The notes beneath the pieces are model-generated. The model was not told the DNA's origin. It saw only the letters and a list, made by a program, of their open reading frames with translations, and searched no databases. Below are positions 36,736 through 49,260 of a stretch of DNA of 64,000 nucleotides, piece after piece (the first letter of the stretch is position 1; every line of letters starts with the position of its first letter). Source of the stretch: Antitrichia curtipendula (Eukaryota; Streptophyta; Bryopsida; Hypnales; Leucodontaceae); NCBI GenBank assembly GCA_951230915.1, contig OX579639.1, positions 2,728,001 through 2,792,000 of the forward strand. Reading direction: 5' to 3'. Made by a program: the position numbers and the translations under genes.

Positions 36736-37148
36736 GGTAGTGTGCTGTAAAAGCGACCCTCTCCTTCAAACTGACCCTATAATTAGTTGTAGAATGGATT
36801 GCAGGTGATCCTTGAATGGACCACTTTAGCTATTGAATGCATCAAGGAAAAATTGTTTTTCTATTGCAAGAGCCAATCATTGACCTTGATTTCCTCAAAT
36901 CACTTTAGAAGTTGCAAGGGGACAGATTTTGGGAGACCTAGGGTCACAAATAGGTACCTACAACAGAAATCTTTGAAAATTCATAACTAATTCAAAAATG
37001 CTTCAAAAAAATATGAAACCACTTGTGTTACGTTCGACATCTATTTGGCTTTCTCTGAAAAATGGGCTAGAAATATTTTAAATCATGCAAACCTATGAAA
37101 AAGGCAAATCAGCCCCTAAAGGGTCGCTTTTAGAGCCTACTACCTTAA
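36732..37148. mobile_element. Nested TTAA-bounded element 2, 417 bp (GGTAG family)
   Basis: Left end TTAA then GGTAGTGTGCTGTAAAAGCGACC; right end GGTCGCTTTTAGAGCCTACTACC then TTAA. It has the same length, including both tetranucleotides, as the family members at 20877-21293 and 42668-43084. It abuts the 36148-36735 element with a single shared TTAA at 36732-36735. No coding capacity. Confidence 0.75.
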
Positions 37149-37225
37149 TGACATTTACATCTATAACACTTCAAAAGCAATGATGCTTTTGAACCCCCAA
37201 AAGGCCTTGGACTTTTAGGGGTTAT

Positions 37226-37475
37226 GTTTAGGGCAATGCCCGCAAAGGAGGACACTGCGCCAAATAACAGTCGACAAGGAGGGCAGAGCCCGATGAGGAG
37301 TCCCGATTATTTGACACAATGCCCGACGATAAGGGCCATTGCCCGACGTAAACTACTCCACGAAATCAACGAAATTGGATGAAGAGTCGGGATGAGAATT
37401 CGTTGTTGGATGTAAAATCCGCAATGCTCAATTATGGGGACAAACCCGCAAAATCAGGCATTATGGTGCAGAATC
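37226..37475. repeat. Repeat with GGGCAATGCCCG motif, copy 1
   Basis: Begins AGGGCAATGCCCG (palindromic apart from its middle) and ends with AAATCCGCAATGCTCAATTATG then CGCAAAATCAGGCATTATGG. The same order of motifs recurs at about 42211-42345. It starts exactly where the 35247-37225 element stops. Class unknown. Confidence 0.5.
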
Positions 37476-40337
37476 CACCTAGGAAATGAACATGTCTATT
37501 TTCCTACAAATGGTTTACGCAGTTTTGAACCAATGTAATGGGAAAAAATTCACCCATTGCTATTTTTTTACTACCAAAACTTGCAACCTTCGTCTATTAC
37601 ATCTTGATCCCTCACAAATTCATCACATTCACTGGAGGTCATCTCCATTGTCCAAAAAAGTACAGAAAAAATTTCTTCTCATTGTGAGCATTCCCAACAG
37701 CACAAACCAATACAACTTATCAAATTGGGCCCGTGATCCCCCACCACACACCAAAGCGTGGACCAAATTTACCAAATTGAATGTGCGGTCGCTGTCACAC
37801 ACTCAGCTTGTGGGAGTGTGCGGCTTACCAGTAGCGTTTTTTGGGTATTGGAGATTGCAGGCCTTTTAGAGAAGCTGGAGAGTTGGGCGGGATGTGGACT
37901 GCCGGGTAAAGGGTGTGGCGGCGGGAGGGTGTACAAAATACCATCGATATTTTGTCGATTCAAATGTCTCGTTTGTGCAAGTATTGTTGGTGCAGGATTG
38001 TTGTATGGTAGCATATGATAGTGAGCGGGCCGGTTTTTTTTTAGGGGTGTACGATAACATATATTTTTCGTGGATTCAATTGTCTGATTTGTGCAAATAT
38101 TGTGGAAGTCACGGTTGATTGCGTTTGGTGTGGGTTGAGTACATTTGCGGCGACCTCTGGGAGAGCCCTGGCCCTGGAGTGCACAAGGGAAGTGGCAGTG
38201 AGTTCCTGGCAAGCAGCTAGGAAAACGGGATTTGGCTTGGTTTCCCCGGGGGTGCACCCGGGGCACTGAAAGCCAAAAATCTGCAGACCTGGCATGCTAG
38301 GTTGTGAGATTTGCTTAGTTGTCCAGCAAGTTTGGGGGAGGGATGTGGTAGGGCATCACACTGTAAGTGTACGGCAGGGGTGTTCAAATATATATTTTTT
38401 TTTTTCCAAAAAAAAGTTTTGGCAAATGCTTGAAATAAAATTAAAAAAAATTGTCAGTGTTCTTCTTTTGACATGTGATTTTTTTGCTTTTTGAAAAAAA
38501 TAATTTCCCTGAAATTTTGGCATCTATTTTTAGAATTATTTTCCGTCAACATTGTCCTACAACCACATGGTATTGTGGGGGGAATTCCTTTGAAAAAGTG
38601 TTGAATATAATTCAGTTGGGCTTGGAATTTTCTGGAAAAAGGGGAGTAACCCTAGTCTGTTTTGTTTTGTTTTTTTGGTAGTACTGTGCAATCCAGTCCG
38701 AGACGCTAAACAAATATTCAATAGCCAGTTTCAATTTATGAAATAGGTTAAGAATGAAAAAGAAATTGCCATTGGCAAGTTAGTACGACGTAGAAGAGAT
38801 TAGAGAGAAAGTAACACAAATGGGTTGCAGAGTACTGCAATTTGTCTTTAAATTAACATGTGAGCTTGAATTATCATTTACTGTATGGATTTGTATGACT
38901 CCTGAGCTCCGCTGTTGAATAATGATATGTAACTAACTTAGTTTCTATTTGGCAAAGAAAGAAAATTAAGTTAATCATATGGCTAACCCGGATCTTGCAC
39001 TTGGATGGGGAGGGTACCGTAGTGATTTATATGACCTATCTCCAACTATGTTAAGGATTTTAGCATAGATGAAAATAGGCTCCCTCTATCTTGCACGGAT
39101 GGGGGGCTTGGTCGAAAACATGTTGTATACCTTAGAAAGAGTGGGAACAAGTCTTATTTGATATTGGACCAAGTCATTCATAATAGTTTGAGTAGTACTA
39201 GTAGGGCCCATTTGCTACAACATCTTCTCCAACTCATCTATATAAGAGTTTGATTGGATTAAAAAATTCCAATAAAATTTTGCAATGTTGTAAATAGTAT
39301 TATCCCATCAACAATGGCACTATAGCAGGACATTGTAGGCTTTCTATTAATTAAAATGTTTTGTATAATATCCTTTTGATGTGAGTTTTTAAATTAATTT
39401 TTACTTTCACTTATATTAACTTTGTAGTCACATGTAAATCATTAGTCTTTATTTCATCAACTCAAGTTGGTCTTCTAGAAGGATTGTCTTTTAACCTTTA
39501 AAGGCTTGGTGGGGATGTTACATATAATTGTATATTTTGCTATTAGAATAAGATGTATTTATTAAAATACAACAAGACATACATTGTTGGATTAAAAATT
39601 CAGCAACTAACAACTTTGATTCTAGAGGTAATTTAATATCTAATTCCTATCATGTTCAAGTACGATATCATACATGTAGAATGCATAGCCATTTTGCAAC
39701 TTCTCAAGCATGTAGGAAGTGCAGAAATGATCTAAATTGGAAATGTTATGTGTCATTGAATTAGGCTTAACATAAATACAAACTTTTATAACCATTGTGT
39801 ATGTCTTTTTGTGCACCTTGCATGTCAAATACACACACAAAAAACACACACTCCAATTCAAATTGAACTTCTAAGACCTTTAAGGTTTAAAGATTTAAGC
39901 ATTTCTTTGAACGAATGAGACATTATTTGGGCAAAAACATTGTCTTGGAGCACTATGTTTGTCATCCCAAATATAGACTTCAAAGTTTTTAGAGGATAAA
40001 TATATCTCCAATTCTATATTATTGATTGAAGTTATATGAGAAGATATCTATATTTAGAAATTAGTACCAACAAACAATGTCTCTCATTCTCTTATTTTTC
40101 CTTGTTCTTGCAATATGGTAGCAAAAAAAGGTGCAAGATATATTTTCAGTGTTGTCATGAATCTCAAACCTACATCTATTGTACTAACATTTATAACACC
40201 GCCTCATCAATCATATTCATTTATTGATAAATGTAGGACAATGATCACGGTCATTTTAAGCACTAAAGTTGCACGCACATAATCAAACATTCTAAACTTT
40301 CAATTCATCCACAAAATTGCAACAAGATTGTTTCCCT
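37476..40337. other. Intergenic with a G+C-richer island at 37.7-38.3 kb, no gene recognised
   Basis: About 37720-38330 is less A+T-rich and contains frames of up to 165 codons (- strand 37769-38266), but none has a recognisable domain. Inside it, 37931-37988 and 38047-38102 are diverged direct repeats (both start TGTAC and end with TGTGCAAxTATTGT). The rest to 40337 is A+T-rich without recognised features. Confidence 0.4.
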
Positions 40338-40630
40338 TTAAAGTAGTCTGCTCTTAAAGCAACCATTTAAGAGCTGATTGCCTTTTCTAAACAGCTAAAC
40401 TCCTTGGAAAAAAAATCCAGTAAATTTTTGTAGGAAGAGAAATGGAATTGGCATCTAACCCAAGTCGTTTCATATTTTTTGAACATTTGTGGAATTAGTT
40501 ACGAAATTTTCAAAGTTGAAACATAGTGGTCACCGTAAGTGACCACCTCCTAAAATGTACGAAGCCGGTGCAATGAAGAAAGCAAAACCTACCTATGTGT
40601 CACGATCACTTTTAGAACATACTACCTTAT
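40338..40630. mobile_element. 293-bp shortened member of the GGTAG family
   Basis: Left end TTAA then AGTAGTCTGCTCTTAAAGC; right end TCACTTTTAGAACATACTACC then TTAT. Related to 36732-37148 but internally deleted. The left terminus is followed by CATTTAAGAGCTG, which corresponds to CATCTAAGGGCTGG in the 20.9-kb copy. Confidence 0.65.
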
Positions 40631-40640
40631 GCAATGCAAT

Positions 40641-40674
40641 CCATACCACACCATACCATACCATACCATACCAT
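40641..40674. repeat. (CCATA)n microsatellite
   Basis: About six CCATA pentamers, the second unit imperfect (CCACA), directly next to the 40338-40630 element. Ordinary simple repeat. Confidence 0.85.
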
Positions 40675-42210
40675 GTTTGTGATTTACAAGATCTCATAGG
40701 ACACATTGCAACTCAAAAAAGAGGGTTTTGAAAATGAACTTATCTAGTGTTTGACTTTTTGCAATTTTTTTATGAAACGCGTGCCACCAACAACAACTGC
40801 ACTCCGAGAAAAGGGCCGTTGGCGATTGGGGGCAAAATAGGTTAAAAAAGCTGGGTTTGTAGAAGCTGCAAAAAAGACACTGCCTGGGGCAACTCAGTTT
40901 TAACAGTGGGTTGTCTTGGGGAGAGGGGGAAATGGGTTTGGGAGGGATGCATGCAGGCAGGCAGGGCAGGGCAGGGCAGGGAAAGGCAGGGCCCTAAGAG
41001 ATCTTTTATTTTGTTTGATTCAGCAGCCAGAACTGGGCTGAAAGCCCCCCTTGGGCGTTGGTCCAGTCACCGCATCAGGGCAGAGGGTTTTAATGTGCTA
41101 GCTAACAGAAATAGAATACAGAATTATCGGTAGGGTAGCATGTTGGGTACTTGCGGCCTGTCATGTGATGACAGACAGACATATAGACACAGACAGGCAC
41201 ACAGACAGGCAGAGGTGACGGAGTGGAACTGAACCCACAGGCCTAACACATGTTGAAAACCCCCAATTCAAACCCCTCCCTTTTCTCTTTTTTTAAAAAC
41301 CAAAGAGGATTACTGCTTGTACCGTTTTCCGCCAGTCAATCCATCAGTACTTAAGCTTACTGGCTTTGAGGACGGACACAGGTTTGAGCACTCCCTGACA
41401 GAAAAAATACTTGGACTGATGTTGCCTCCCTGTCGCGTCCAAATTGGAATTCAAACGGAACGCACTCCATGGGAGGGAGGGAGCGAGGGAGGGAGAGAGA
41501 GGGAGGGAGGGATTCAATGGGCGCGGCGAGCACAAAGGAAAACATCATGCGGTATGATCACAGGTGAGCAGGTGATGCGAGGTTTTGATGCATTGTCAGA
41601 AAAAGAAAGGTAATAAAAATCTATTCGACATAAACCCACTCAAAAACTTTGAAATATCGGGCTTAGTTTGTGTGTTGTACCGCAAAACACTCAAAAAGTT
41701 TGAATCGGGTGTAGTTTGTGTATTGTACCACAAAACGGGTCCGTTTTTTCATTTTTTCTCTCTCTCTCTTTGACACAAGTAAAGGAACCTTTTATTGCAC
41801 AAAAATGAGAACAATAGCCCAAATGCAAGCGGACTGGGGTGGGGGCAAGTGACACAAACAAGGAGCAAAAGCAATGAACTACAACCATTGTGCTAACAGG
41901 GCGGGGCGGGGATTGCCACGGTGCGAACCACCTGAGGTGGTTGGACCTTTTTTTTTCATTTTGATTGTTGAGCAAGCAATGTGGAATTCAAATCAACTCT
42001 AAAAATTCCACAATGCTTGCTCAATGATATTAAAAAAATGAATAAAAGGAAGTGGTTTTAGTGATACATACTCTGTTTCTGATGTGGAGGAAGTTTTTAG
42101 TGGGAAGGAGGGAATATGATGTTGCCGTTGAAGAGAAAATATGTAGGAGATGACTCATCATTATATGCGTCTCGTGTGAACATTGTGAATGTTGAAAGGC
42201 TTTTCATATA
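40675..42210. other. G+C-richer intergenic DNA with simple repeats
   Basis: Contains GGCAGG/GGGCAGG repeats at about 40952-40990, a (GACA)-type run at about 41169-41214 and a GGGA-type purine tract at about 41470-41512. A 98-codon frame at 41317-41613 crosses the purine tract and has no recognisable domain, so it is not called as a gene. Confidence 0.45.
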
Positions 42211-42345
42211 GGGCAATGCCCGGCAATGAGAGTCATTGCCTGGTGTAAACCGCAGCCAAATAGTGGATGAAAAATCCGTAATGCTTGAATACGCGGACGA
42301 ACCCTCGTAATCAGGCATTACGACCTGATTGCGGTACAGAAGCAG
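42211..42345. repeat. Repeat with GGGCAATGCCCG motif, copy 2
   Basis: Corresponds to 37226-37475 with an internal gap: AGGGCAATGCCCGGCAATG, GTCATTGCC, then AAATCCGTAATGCTTGAATACG and TCGTAATCAGGCATTACG. Purpose unknown. Confidence 0.5.
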
Positions 42346-42667
42346 GCCGCAAAGTGAATGGGCCATTGGTTTACGTCCAGAGCATTTAGAGTGGCAGGAA
42401 GAGCTCATTCAAGTGATAACAGAGTCAGGATACCATATAACTTATATTGTGGATGCCCTTATTTGAGTTGAGCTGAGTTGAATTGAATTGAGTTGAGTTC
42501 AAATCTCAGGTATGAAGTCTGTGGTTCTTCCTGTTCTTTGCATTCCCTGCCAGGCCACTAAGTTAGTGGGAGTTGTGGGTGGTGGTTTTGTACCTTATTT
42601 TTTTGCAGTGAAATTCCATTTTATTCATGTCAAAAAAAGAACTCCAGTAAGAATATAGCAGCCTTCA

Positions 42668-43084
42668 ATAAGGTAGGAGGCTCTGAAATGGAACGGGCAT
42701 TCAAGAGTGGACCCTATAAATGGCTGTAAAATGGACATGAGTTGGTTCTGAAATTGACATGTATGGTCATTGAATGAATCAAGGAAAAAAGCATTATCAA
42801 TTGCAAGAGCCAATCATTCGCTTTGCTTTCCCCATTGTTCTTTAGAATTGCAATTGAACCGTTTATAGAAGACCTAGGGTCATAAATAGGGACCAACGGT
42901 TCTACTCGTTTGAAAATTCATGAGTAATCCAAAAATGCTTGGAAAAATACGAAACCACTTGGGTTAGATTCCTCATCTATTTTTCTTTGTCTGGAAAATG
43001 AGCTAAGATTATTCCCATCCAATGAAATACACAAACAAGGTGGATCAACCTGTTGATGTACCATTTCTAAGCCTCCTACTTTAA
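42668..43084. mobile_element. 417-bp element, GGTAGGAGG ends (GGTAG family)
   Basis: Left end ATAA then GGTAGGAGGCTC; right end AAGCCTCCTACT then TTAA. Same length as and inverted relative to 20877-21293, with extensive internal identity visible (for example GACCCTATAAATGG against the complementary segment there). Confidence 0.75.
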
Positions 43085-44894
43085 GGGTTCATGAGAAAAA
43101 AAAACTAAAAATCCTAAATTTAAATCCATAGCTTAAGTTAGGTTGTTTATTTTGTTTGTTTGTTATGGTGAGATCTCCTGGACTATGTATTCTCCAATTG
43201 CGTTCTTGGTACCATCAAAAAGCCCTTGGCTAGGAGGGGTGCACAAGCTTTGTTTTGTGGCATTTTGACTCATGGTGTGAAACTTATGGGTTTTTGAGTT
43301 ATTTTTGTTCCAAAATAATTAGAAAATTACTTCTATTTTTTGGATAAGTCACTTTTAGAGCTAAGTCACTTTTAGAGCACCCTACCTTGCTTCAAAGTGA
43401 CATGCCATCAATCAACAACATAAGGGCATCACCACCCATTAGATGAGATTCAACTACTCTACAGGGTTGCAAGTTCCTCCATCGTAGGAACCCGGCTCCA
43501 TTAGAAGTCTGACGTGACAAAACGACTGCCATGTTAGATAATAATAAATTTATTTATTTTTAATTATTCTTTATTTTGGCTAGCACTATTTTGTTCATAA
43601 CTTGGGAAATGGACTTGAAATGGCCCTTTAATGCCCCCCTCCCCAAATCTAATGGTGAGGTGGCCAAATCCCATGGCAAACGAGCGTTAGCATGATCAAT
43701 TGACAAACACACACACACACACGGGCACAGTGACTCCTTACTCCCCACTATGACACACCATCCTGACTTGAAAGAAAAAAAGTAAGACATGAAAGCACTA
43801 CCTAAAACACGAAAAGGTGAAGGAAAACAAGGAACATTACCTATGCATTGAAGGCGCTCCACCCAAAAACATAAAAAGTTAGAAAAAAAACAAGGAATAA
43901 TACCAAAGATTGGTCAACATCGGGCCCGGTCCAAAACTCTTCTGCTCATGTCAAGTTGAGGTGTTTGAGCAAAAATATGATACGCCCGGTGCCTTGGAAA
44001 GAGTGCCTAGAGCCCCGATGAGGGTGATTGAGCTCCTAGGTCCAAAATGTTCCGACCTTTCCAACCATGTAGGTTGAGCCACGATATGAATGCTCTAAAG
44101 TAGTGCGTTTGTCCTTTTGCAAAGCAAATTGCATACTTTGTGACGGTATCCACATCATTTAATCAAGGGGTTCCACTGAACCAAGCTATGACACCCTGTC
44201 ACTCTTATTTAGAAGATAACAATTAATTTTGGGGTAAACCTGCTACTGTATGCAACTATGATAAATTTTGTGAAAATGTGAATTTAGAATCCATATCCAA
44301 GATGAAAATGCAGTTGGACTAAGGTTGTGCGGAGAACTTGAAAACTTGGATGAGCATCATGTGATCAATTTTGAGTTGGCATTGGGCCCATTTCATTTAA
44401 TGTTTATGATATTTGCTGTTAGTATGGTCCAACCTTAAAAACCTGGCTTTGATGCAACCCAGTTTCATTTAAATTTTTTTAAGACTTTCAGCCCATCCCT
44501 GGGGTGCACCTCTCCCAGAGGTTTAATTTGTGGTTACATGTAACTGAGCAGACAATTGGGCGGAAAAGTAGAATCTTAACCAAAATATTCTGCTTTAATT
44601 TGTGAATGCATGAAATCACCCAAAGCTACCGTCACAATTTTTTCAATGTAGAATGACAAAGCCATCAATTTCCATTGATGGTTCATTCTATTGGATATAG
44701 AAACAGCTTTCATGCATGATCTACATATAAATGGATGTAAATTTACTTCAGCACGCCAATCAAGATCACAACACAGGTTCTGTTATCTTGAAAAATTGAA
44801 TTTTTTTTTTTCACTGAACAAAATTCAGAGAGGTATAATAAATCACCAAAACATGTCTTTAGTATTTAAGGTAGGAGGTGTATAAGCCACCCAT
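43085..44894. other. Intergenic, no gene; short (CA)n and isolated element ends
   Basis: A right-end-like motif of the GGTAG family (CACTTTTAGAGCACCCTACC) lies at 43368-43387 without a partner. A (CA)n run lies at about 43707-43722. A left-end motif TTAAGGTAGGAGG starts at 44866. A 100-codon frame on the - strand (43560-43862) has no recognisable features and is not called. Confidence 0.4.
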
Positions 44895-47423
44895 TTAATC
44901 TCTAAAGGGCCATTATGTTTAGAGGCTCCAAATTGCTTCAAAATACTTGTCTCCAAAGCAAGGTCAAAATCTTAACCCCTAAAGAACCAAACACCATTTT
45001 TTTGACAACATAGTGATTTTGGGCAGCTCACTATGATTGGAATTTTTATTTTCTTTGAAATTTCCATACAAGATGTGCCCAAGGAGTAACTTTAAGGTCC
45101 ACCAATTTTCATAACTTTTGACTACATGGTTAAAAAGTTATTGCATGATATGTCATTTTCATTGGTCAGTGGGCAACCCGGGCACCTGAAAAAACTTCTT
45201 TACAAATCAATTTATAAAATAAAATAGAAATAGAAATTGGTTCTTTAGATTTATATATACATGGGAAGCTTTAAATCATTCCATTTTGATAAATGAGATG
45301 AAAGTTATGAGGAGTTTTAGTTTGAGGGTAGTTATGGAATCTCTACTCTAGGATAAACTTTAAAGTCCTTTATTTAACTCAATTTTCAATATTTTTGAAA
45401 AAAAATAAAAGCATTGGGTGTAGATTGTTTATTACAACATTACAACCGTTGGAATTGGCATTTTCCAATTCCATATTTCAATTCTTAACAATTTAGTGTT
45501 TTGAACATTCTCTACCTTTTTCTATTTACTATTTTTTTCCTATATGTTTTACAATTCCAAATGATCTAAAAATTTTCAAGTATGTAGCCAACTTGCCTTG
45601 AAGAATGAATCCAAAGAATAACCACCATTTTGGACATTTTTTGTTACAAATGTGACTTTGTGAAGTGTAGCTACCAGGATTTTTGCAGGGACAAAAAAAG
45701 GATTTATGTCAATTTTAAAGCTATTATCTTGCAATCCACATGATGGGGAAAATTTTGAAATTTTTTCCACAACTTCTCAAACTAATTTAACACGAGATTC
45801 TACGGTTATATTTTTCCAAAATTTATTTTTTCTATAAAATTTGGTACTTGTATTAGAAATAGTAGTTTTGGAACAGTTTTGGTGAAAATATAGTCTTTGA
45901 CCTTTAGGGGTTAATCAAATATTTATTTTTAAACAAAAACAACCGTTTTTTCTTTTGGTTAGTTTGTTCAAGTATATTGTCCCAAAAATTTTAAGTGAAT
46001 ATCCCCACCAATTGCAAGTTCAATGTTCCTAAACTTCAAAATGTAGTTTTTTTAGTTCTTTCAAACGTGAAGTTTTGCTTTCAACATTTAAAGAAAAAAC
46101 AACTTGTGCATTTTAGTCAATAAGTTGAAAAACGGGTTGAAAACATATATGGGTAGTTGCAAGAAACACCTGTTGTTTTGTGGCCAAAATGGCTTTAGTA
46201 TTGGAGTACTATGACCTTTTGGAATAATTTTTTTTAAATAAAATAAAAAATATATAATATGTAAAGCTTATAAAATAATATATGGGTGAAAATTCAGGCC
46301 TAAAAAAATTTATCTCTAAAAGTTATGTACAAAAAAAGAGCGATGGAAAAATACAAGAAAATAGATACTTTTGAATTTGATTTTTAGAAATTAGTAAAAT
46401 AAATTCTCAAAAATAAATCCATTTTTACTAACATTAAGATGCTTCTTTTCAACCATTTTCGTCCTGGGAAAAACAAAATTGTGTTCTCTGCACGTGCGCA
46501 AAGGCAATGCACTTTGAGCACATGTGGAAGATGGAAAATTTACTATTTTTTAAAAATCCTTTGTGAGATTGAGTAACTTTAGTACAAATCCTTATATCCC
46601 AATTTAGAGCTTCAAAATTGCATTTTTGGATCACAAATAGGACTAAAAACTTCCAAAATGGCCAATCGGGGGTAGTTTAAAAATTGTAAATAAATTTTTT
46701 TAAATTGGAAAAAATTAGAGAATGTCTAAAACTAGTACATGTACCATCCCTTCAAATTTTATAGAAAATTAACATACGACGCAAAAGTTATGAGATAAAA
46801 AAACACATATTCGAGACCAAGGGGACAAGAAATAGGACAAGTGTTTCTTGCAATCACCCATATATTAAAAAAAAAATTCCAAAAAATTTCATATTCATTT
46901 AAAAAAAATCGTAGAGTGGAAGGTATTAATGAATGAAGATACAACTAATATGCTAATCACTTTTGGAAGAATTTTAGAATAGTTAACCCCAATGGTGGGA
47001 ATGTTCTAGTAAACAGTTAATATCCTTTATTTTATTTTATTTTAAATTGAATGCAAAAGACGACTTCATGTTTCTTTCTACCTTCATTGCCTGCAAAATA
47101 AAACTCCTCATAACTCTTACCTCATTGTTTAGAATTCAATGGTTCAATTTTTTTTGAGTAGATATCAATCTATTCAATCTCAAAAATATTGGGTTTTTTT
47201 TAGAAATATTTTTTAGTTGCTTAGTTTGACAAGAAATCAAAAAAATCCTTCTAACTTTCACAATATTTATTGAAATGACATGAAACAAATTTTCGCATGT
47301 AGATTATGATGAGAAGCATCCATCCTAAAAAAATCATGCAAACATTCCAAATTATAAAGTCAATAGAGCCTAGCCGAGTTTTCAAGAAGCCCAAAGTAGA
47401 CTCCTTGGTTCTTTAGAGATTAA
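44895..47423. mobile_element. Possible host element around the 44972-45914 insertion
   Basis: TTAA then TCTCTAAAG at 44895 and CTTTAGAGA then TTAA ending at 47423 are perfect nine-base inverted termini, with the 943-bp element inserted 77 bases inside the left end. The interior has A+T-rich sequence and no gene. The pairing of these two ends is a guess based on their identity; they could belong to different elements. Confidence 0.35.
44972..45914. mobile_element. TTAA-bounded element, 943 bp, perfect ends
   Basis: TTAA then CCCCTAAAGAACC at the left and GACCTTTAGGGG then TTAA at the right. Full-length relative of 18405-19336. Frames inside are short (at most about 64 codons) and not conserved between the copies. 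The cleanest pair of termini in the window. Confidence 0.75.
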
Positions 47424-48480
47424 GAGCGTATTGACTTAGGATTTTTCTTATGTGGATCAAAGTATTTTTTAACAAATCTTAGGAGAAGAATGGGAGACAC
47501 ATCCATTACAATTTGGTTTGTAATTTTTAGACTTAAACTAAATTAGATGTGAATTTCTAAAACTTGTAGCAATACGGTGCTATTGAAGGCCATAGGTACT
47601 ATCATTAAATGTCAATTGATAGTTGTCTATCAGCAGTGCAGATGAAGTCCAAAAATGAAGGCGTCTAAACCTGAACAATATTGTATATGTAATTGCCTAG
47701 GACAGCACAAAGCGTCCCACCACTAGTAACTCCACATTATTATTTACACTAAATTTTTTGTCTACTTCCATATCTAACTCAGTCTTGTACCACTCATATA
47801 ACCGTGTACAAATAATCCTAAATTGACACCAATTCATCATTCGTCAGTTTCTTTTATTCCTATAGTAACAATTAATGATATAATAGTAGGAGCAATTCTT
47901 GGAGCATAGGACAAATTGAGACAAACTACACTACATTACTACACAATTCAATTCGATTAGTATTGAAAAAACATCAGTGGTTCTATGTTGAATTTTTCTA
48001 TGAGGAGCGAAGTTTGTCTCCGAAATCTAAATGAATTTTAGGTCGAAGATGATGTTACCTTTTTCTCATAGTAGCCACTAAACAAATAAAATATAATAAT
48101 TTATAGTAGAGATATTGTGTCTCGTATTTATCAAATTAGCTTTTGAGTGCTACTTAAGGTAGTTTGGCCTAATTTCATCCCCTACTTTTGTCCCCAATTC
48201 CGTCCCAGAAAAAAACATCCAAATTCATCCATTTTCCTACAAGGGGTAACGTGTCAATCCTTTCAGAATTTCACAAAAACTTCCAATTTTCTATCCTAAA
48301 ACTCATAATTCCAATTCCAGGGTTTGATACGTGAAGCATGCGCACACCTCTGAGATAAAAAAATATATGTGACCCTCTCGCACTTGACCCTAAGATATTT
48401 CAGATTGCAAATCAGGATGGTAATAGGCTTTCAGTTGTCTACCTTAGTGCCAATTTTCAAGTCAAATTGATTTTGTTATA
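47424..48480. other. A+T-rich intergenic DNA, no gene
   Basis: No gene or complete element was recognised. TTAAGGTAGT, the start motif of the GGTAG family, occurs at 48154-48163 without a visible partner end. Confidence 0.45.
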
Positions 48481-49140
48481 CCGTCCGTCCGGGGAAGTAG
48501 AATACGGATCCTAAATCGTTGTAAGGCTGCGGAATCGTAGTTGTAAGGCCCCGATCTCTCTCAATCCCGATTCCAGACCGGTGGTTTCCTAGAAACTTGG
48601 TAACCTACCGCGTCAACCCCCCACCCCACCCCAGTGACCCCACCCCTCGATGGGGAATTGCAGAGTCAGGGCCCCTTCTTCCACCTCGATCAGTGGTAAA
48701 GCCCCAATCCCATGTTGGAAGTGCAATTAAATGTTCCGCCTCCCTTGCCTGGTGCAAGTTACCTACAACAGAACACAGTATGACTCCACTCCATGGGACA
48801 GAGATATTTCAGGGTTGAGGGACGCTGCTGCGTTTTGGGTTCAGTTCAGACAAGCCATACATAGCAAGCTCTCTTTTCCAAGTGGAGGACTTACGCCTGG
48901 AATCTCGATGTGGAAAAGAGGGAGGGGACACTGCAATGCTAATTCCAAAATCTACCCGTGGGAGACATTCCTAGGCTTCCCTAGAGGGTCTGTCGCACAC
49001 CGTCATTACCCCAGTTCGTACCCGTTTGTTCTCGTGGTTCAAATCACAAAAGGACTGCTGGGGGAAACTTGCAATGGAAATCATGTGGAGGCCTGGCAAG
49101 GACATGGGCAATTGGGCAGGGGGGGGTAACTTGTTTGGAT
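48481..49140 (+). other. G+C-richer island with an unrecognised 132-codon frame
   Basis: The island stands out from its A+T-rich surroundings. An ATG at 48731 opens 132 codons to 49129 with no domain, signal peptide or membrane segment that I can recognise; W, R and G are frequent. It may be a relic or captured gene fragment, or chance in G+C-rich sequence. Not called as a gene. Confidence 0.25.
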
Positions 49141-49260
49141 TGGATTGAGAGACACAAAACAATGGAGCTTTTTATTATTGAACATTTTGGATCAGAAAGA
49201 ACTGGAAAAGGTGAATTGGTTTTTAGTAACTATCTGTATTATTATTAGGCTCCAAGCACT

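Larger units (their letters stand above)
35247..37225. mobile_element. Host element (~980 bp) interrupted by two nested insertions
   Basis: The outer segments 35247-36151 and 37145-37225 align in order with the uninterrupted element at 49910-50901: for example GGGACCAAAAGTG near the left end, and TATAACACTTCAAAAGCAATGATG followed by CTTTTAGGGG then TTAT at the right. Everything between about 36148 and 37148 is absent from that other copy and consists of two further elements. Left end eroded. Confidence 0.7.

Noticed and set aside
41215..41290. tRNA-like segment (GTGACGGAGTGG... AATTCAAACCCC)
   Set aside because: No consistent acceptor, D or anticodon stems could be drawn and the B-box is imperfect.
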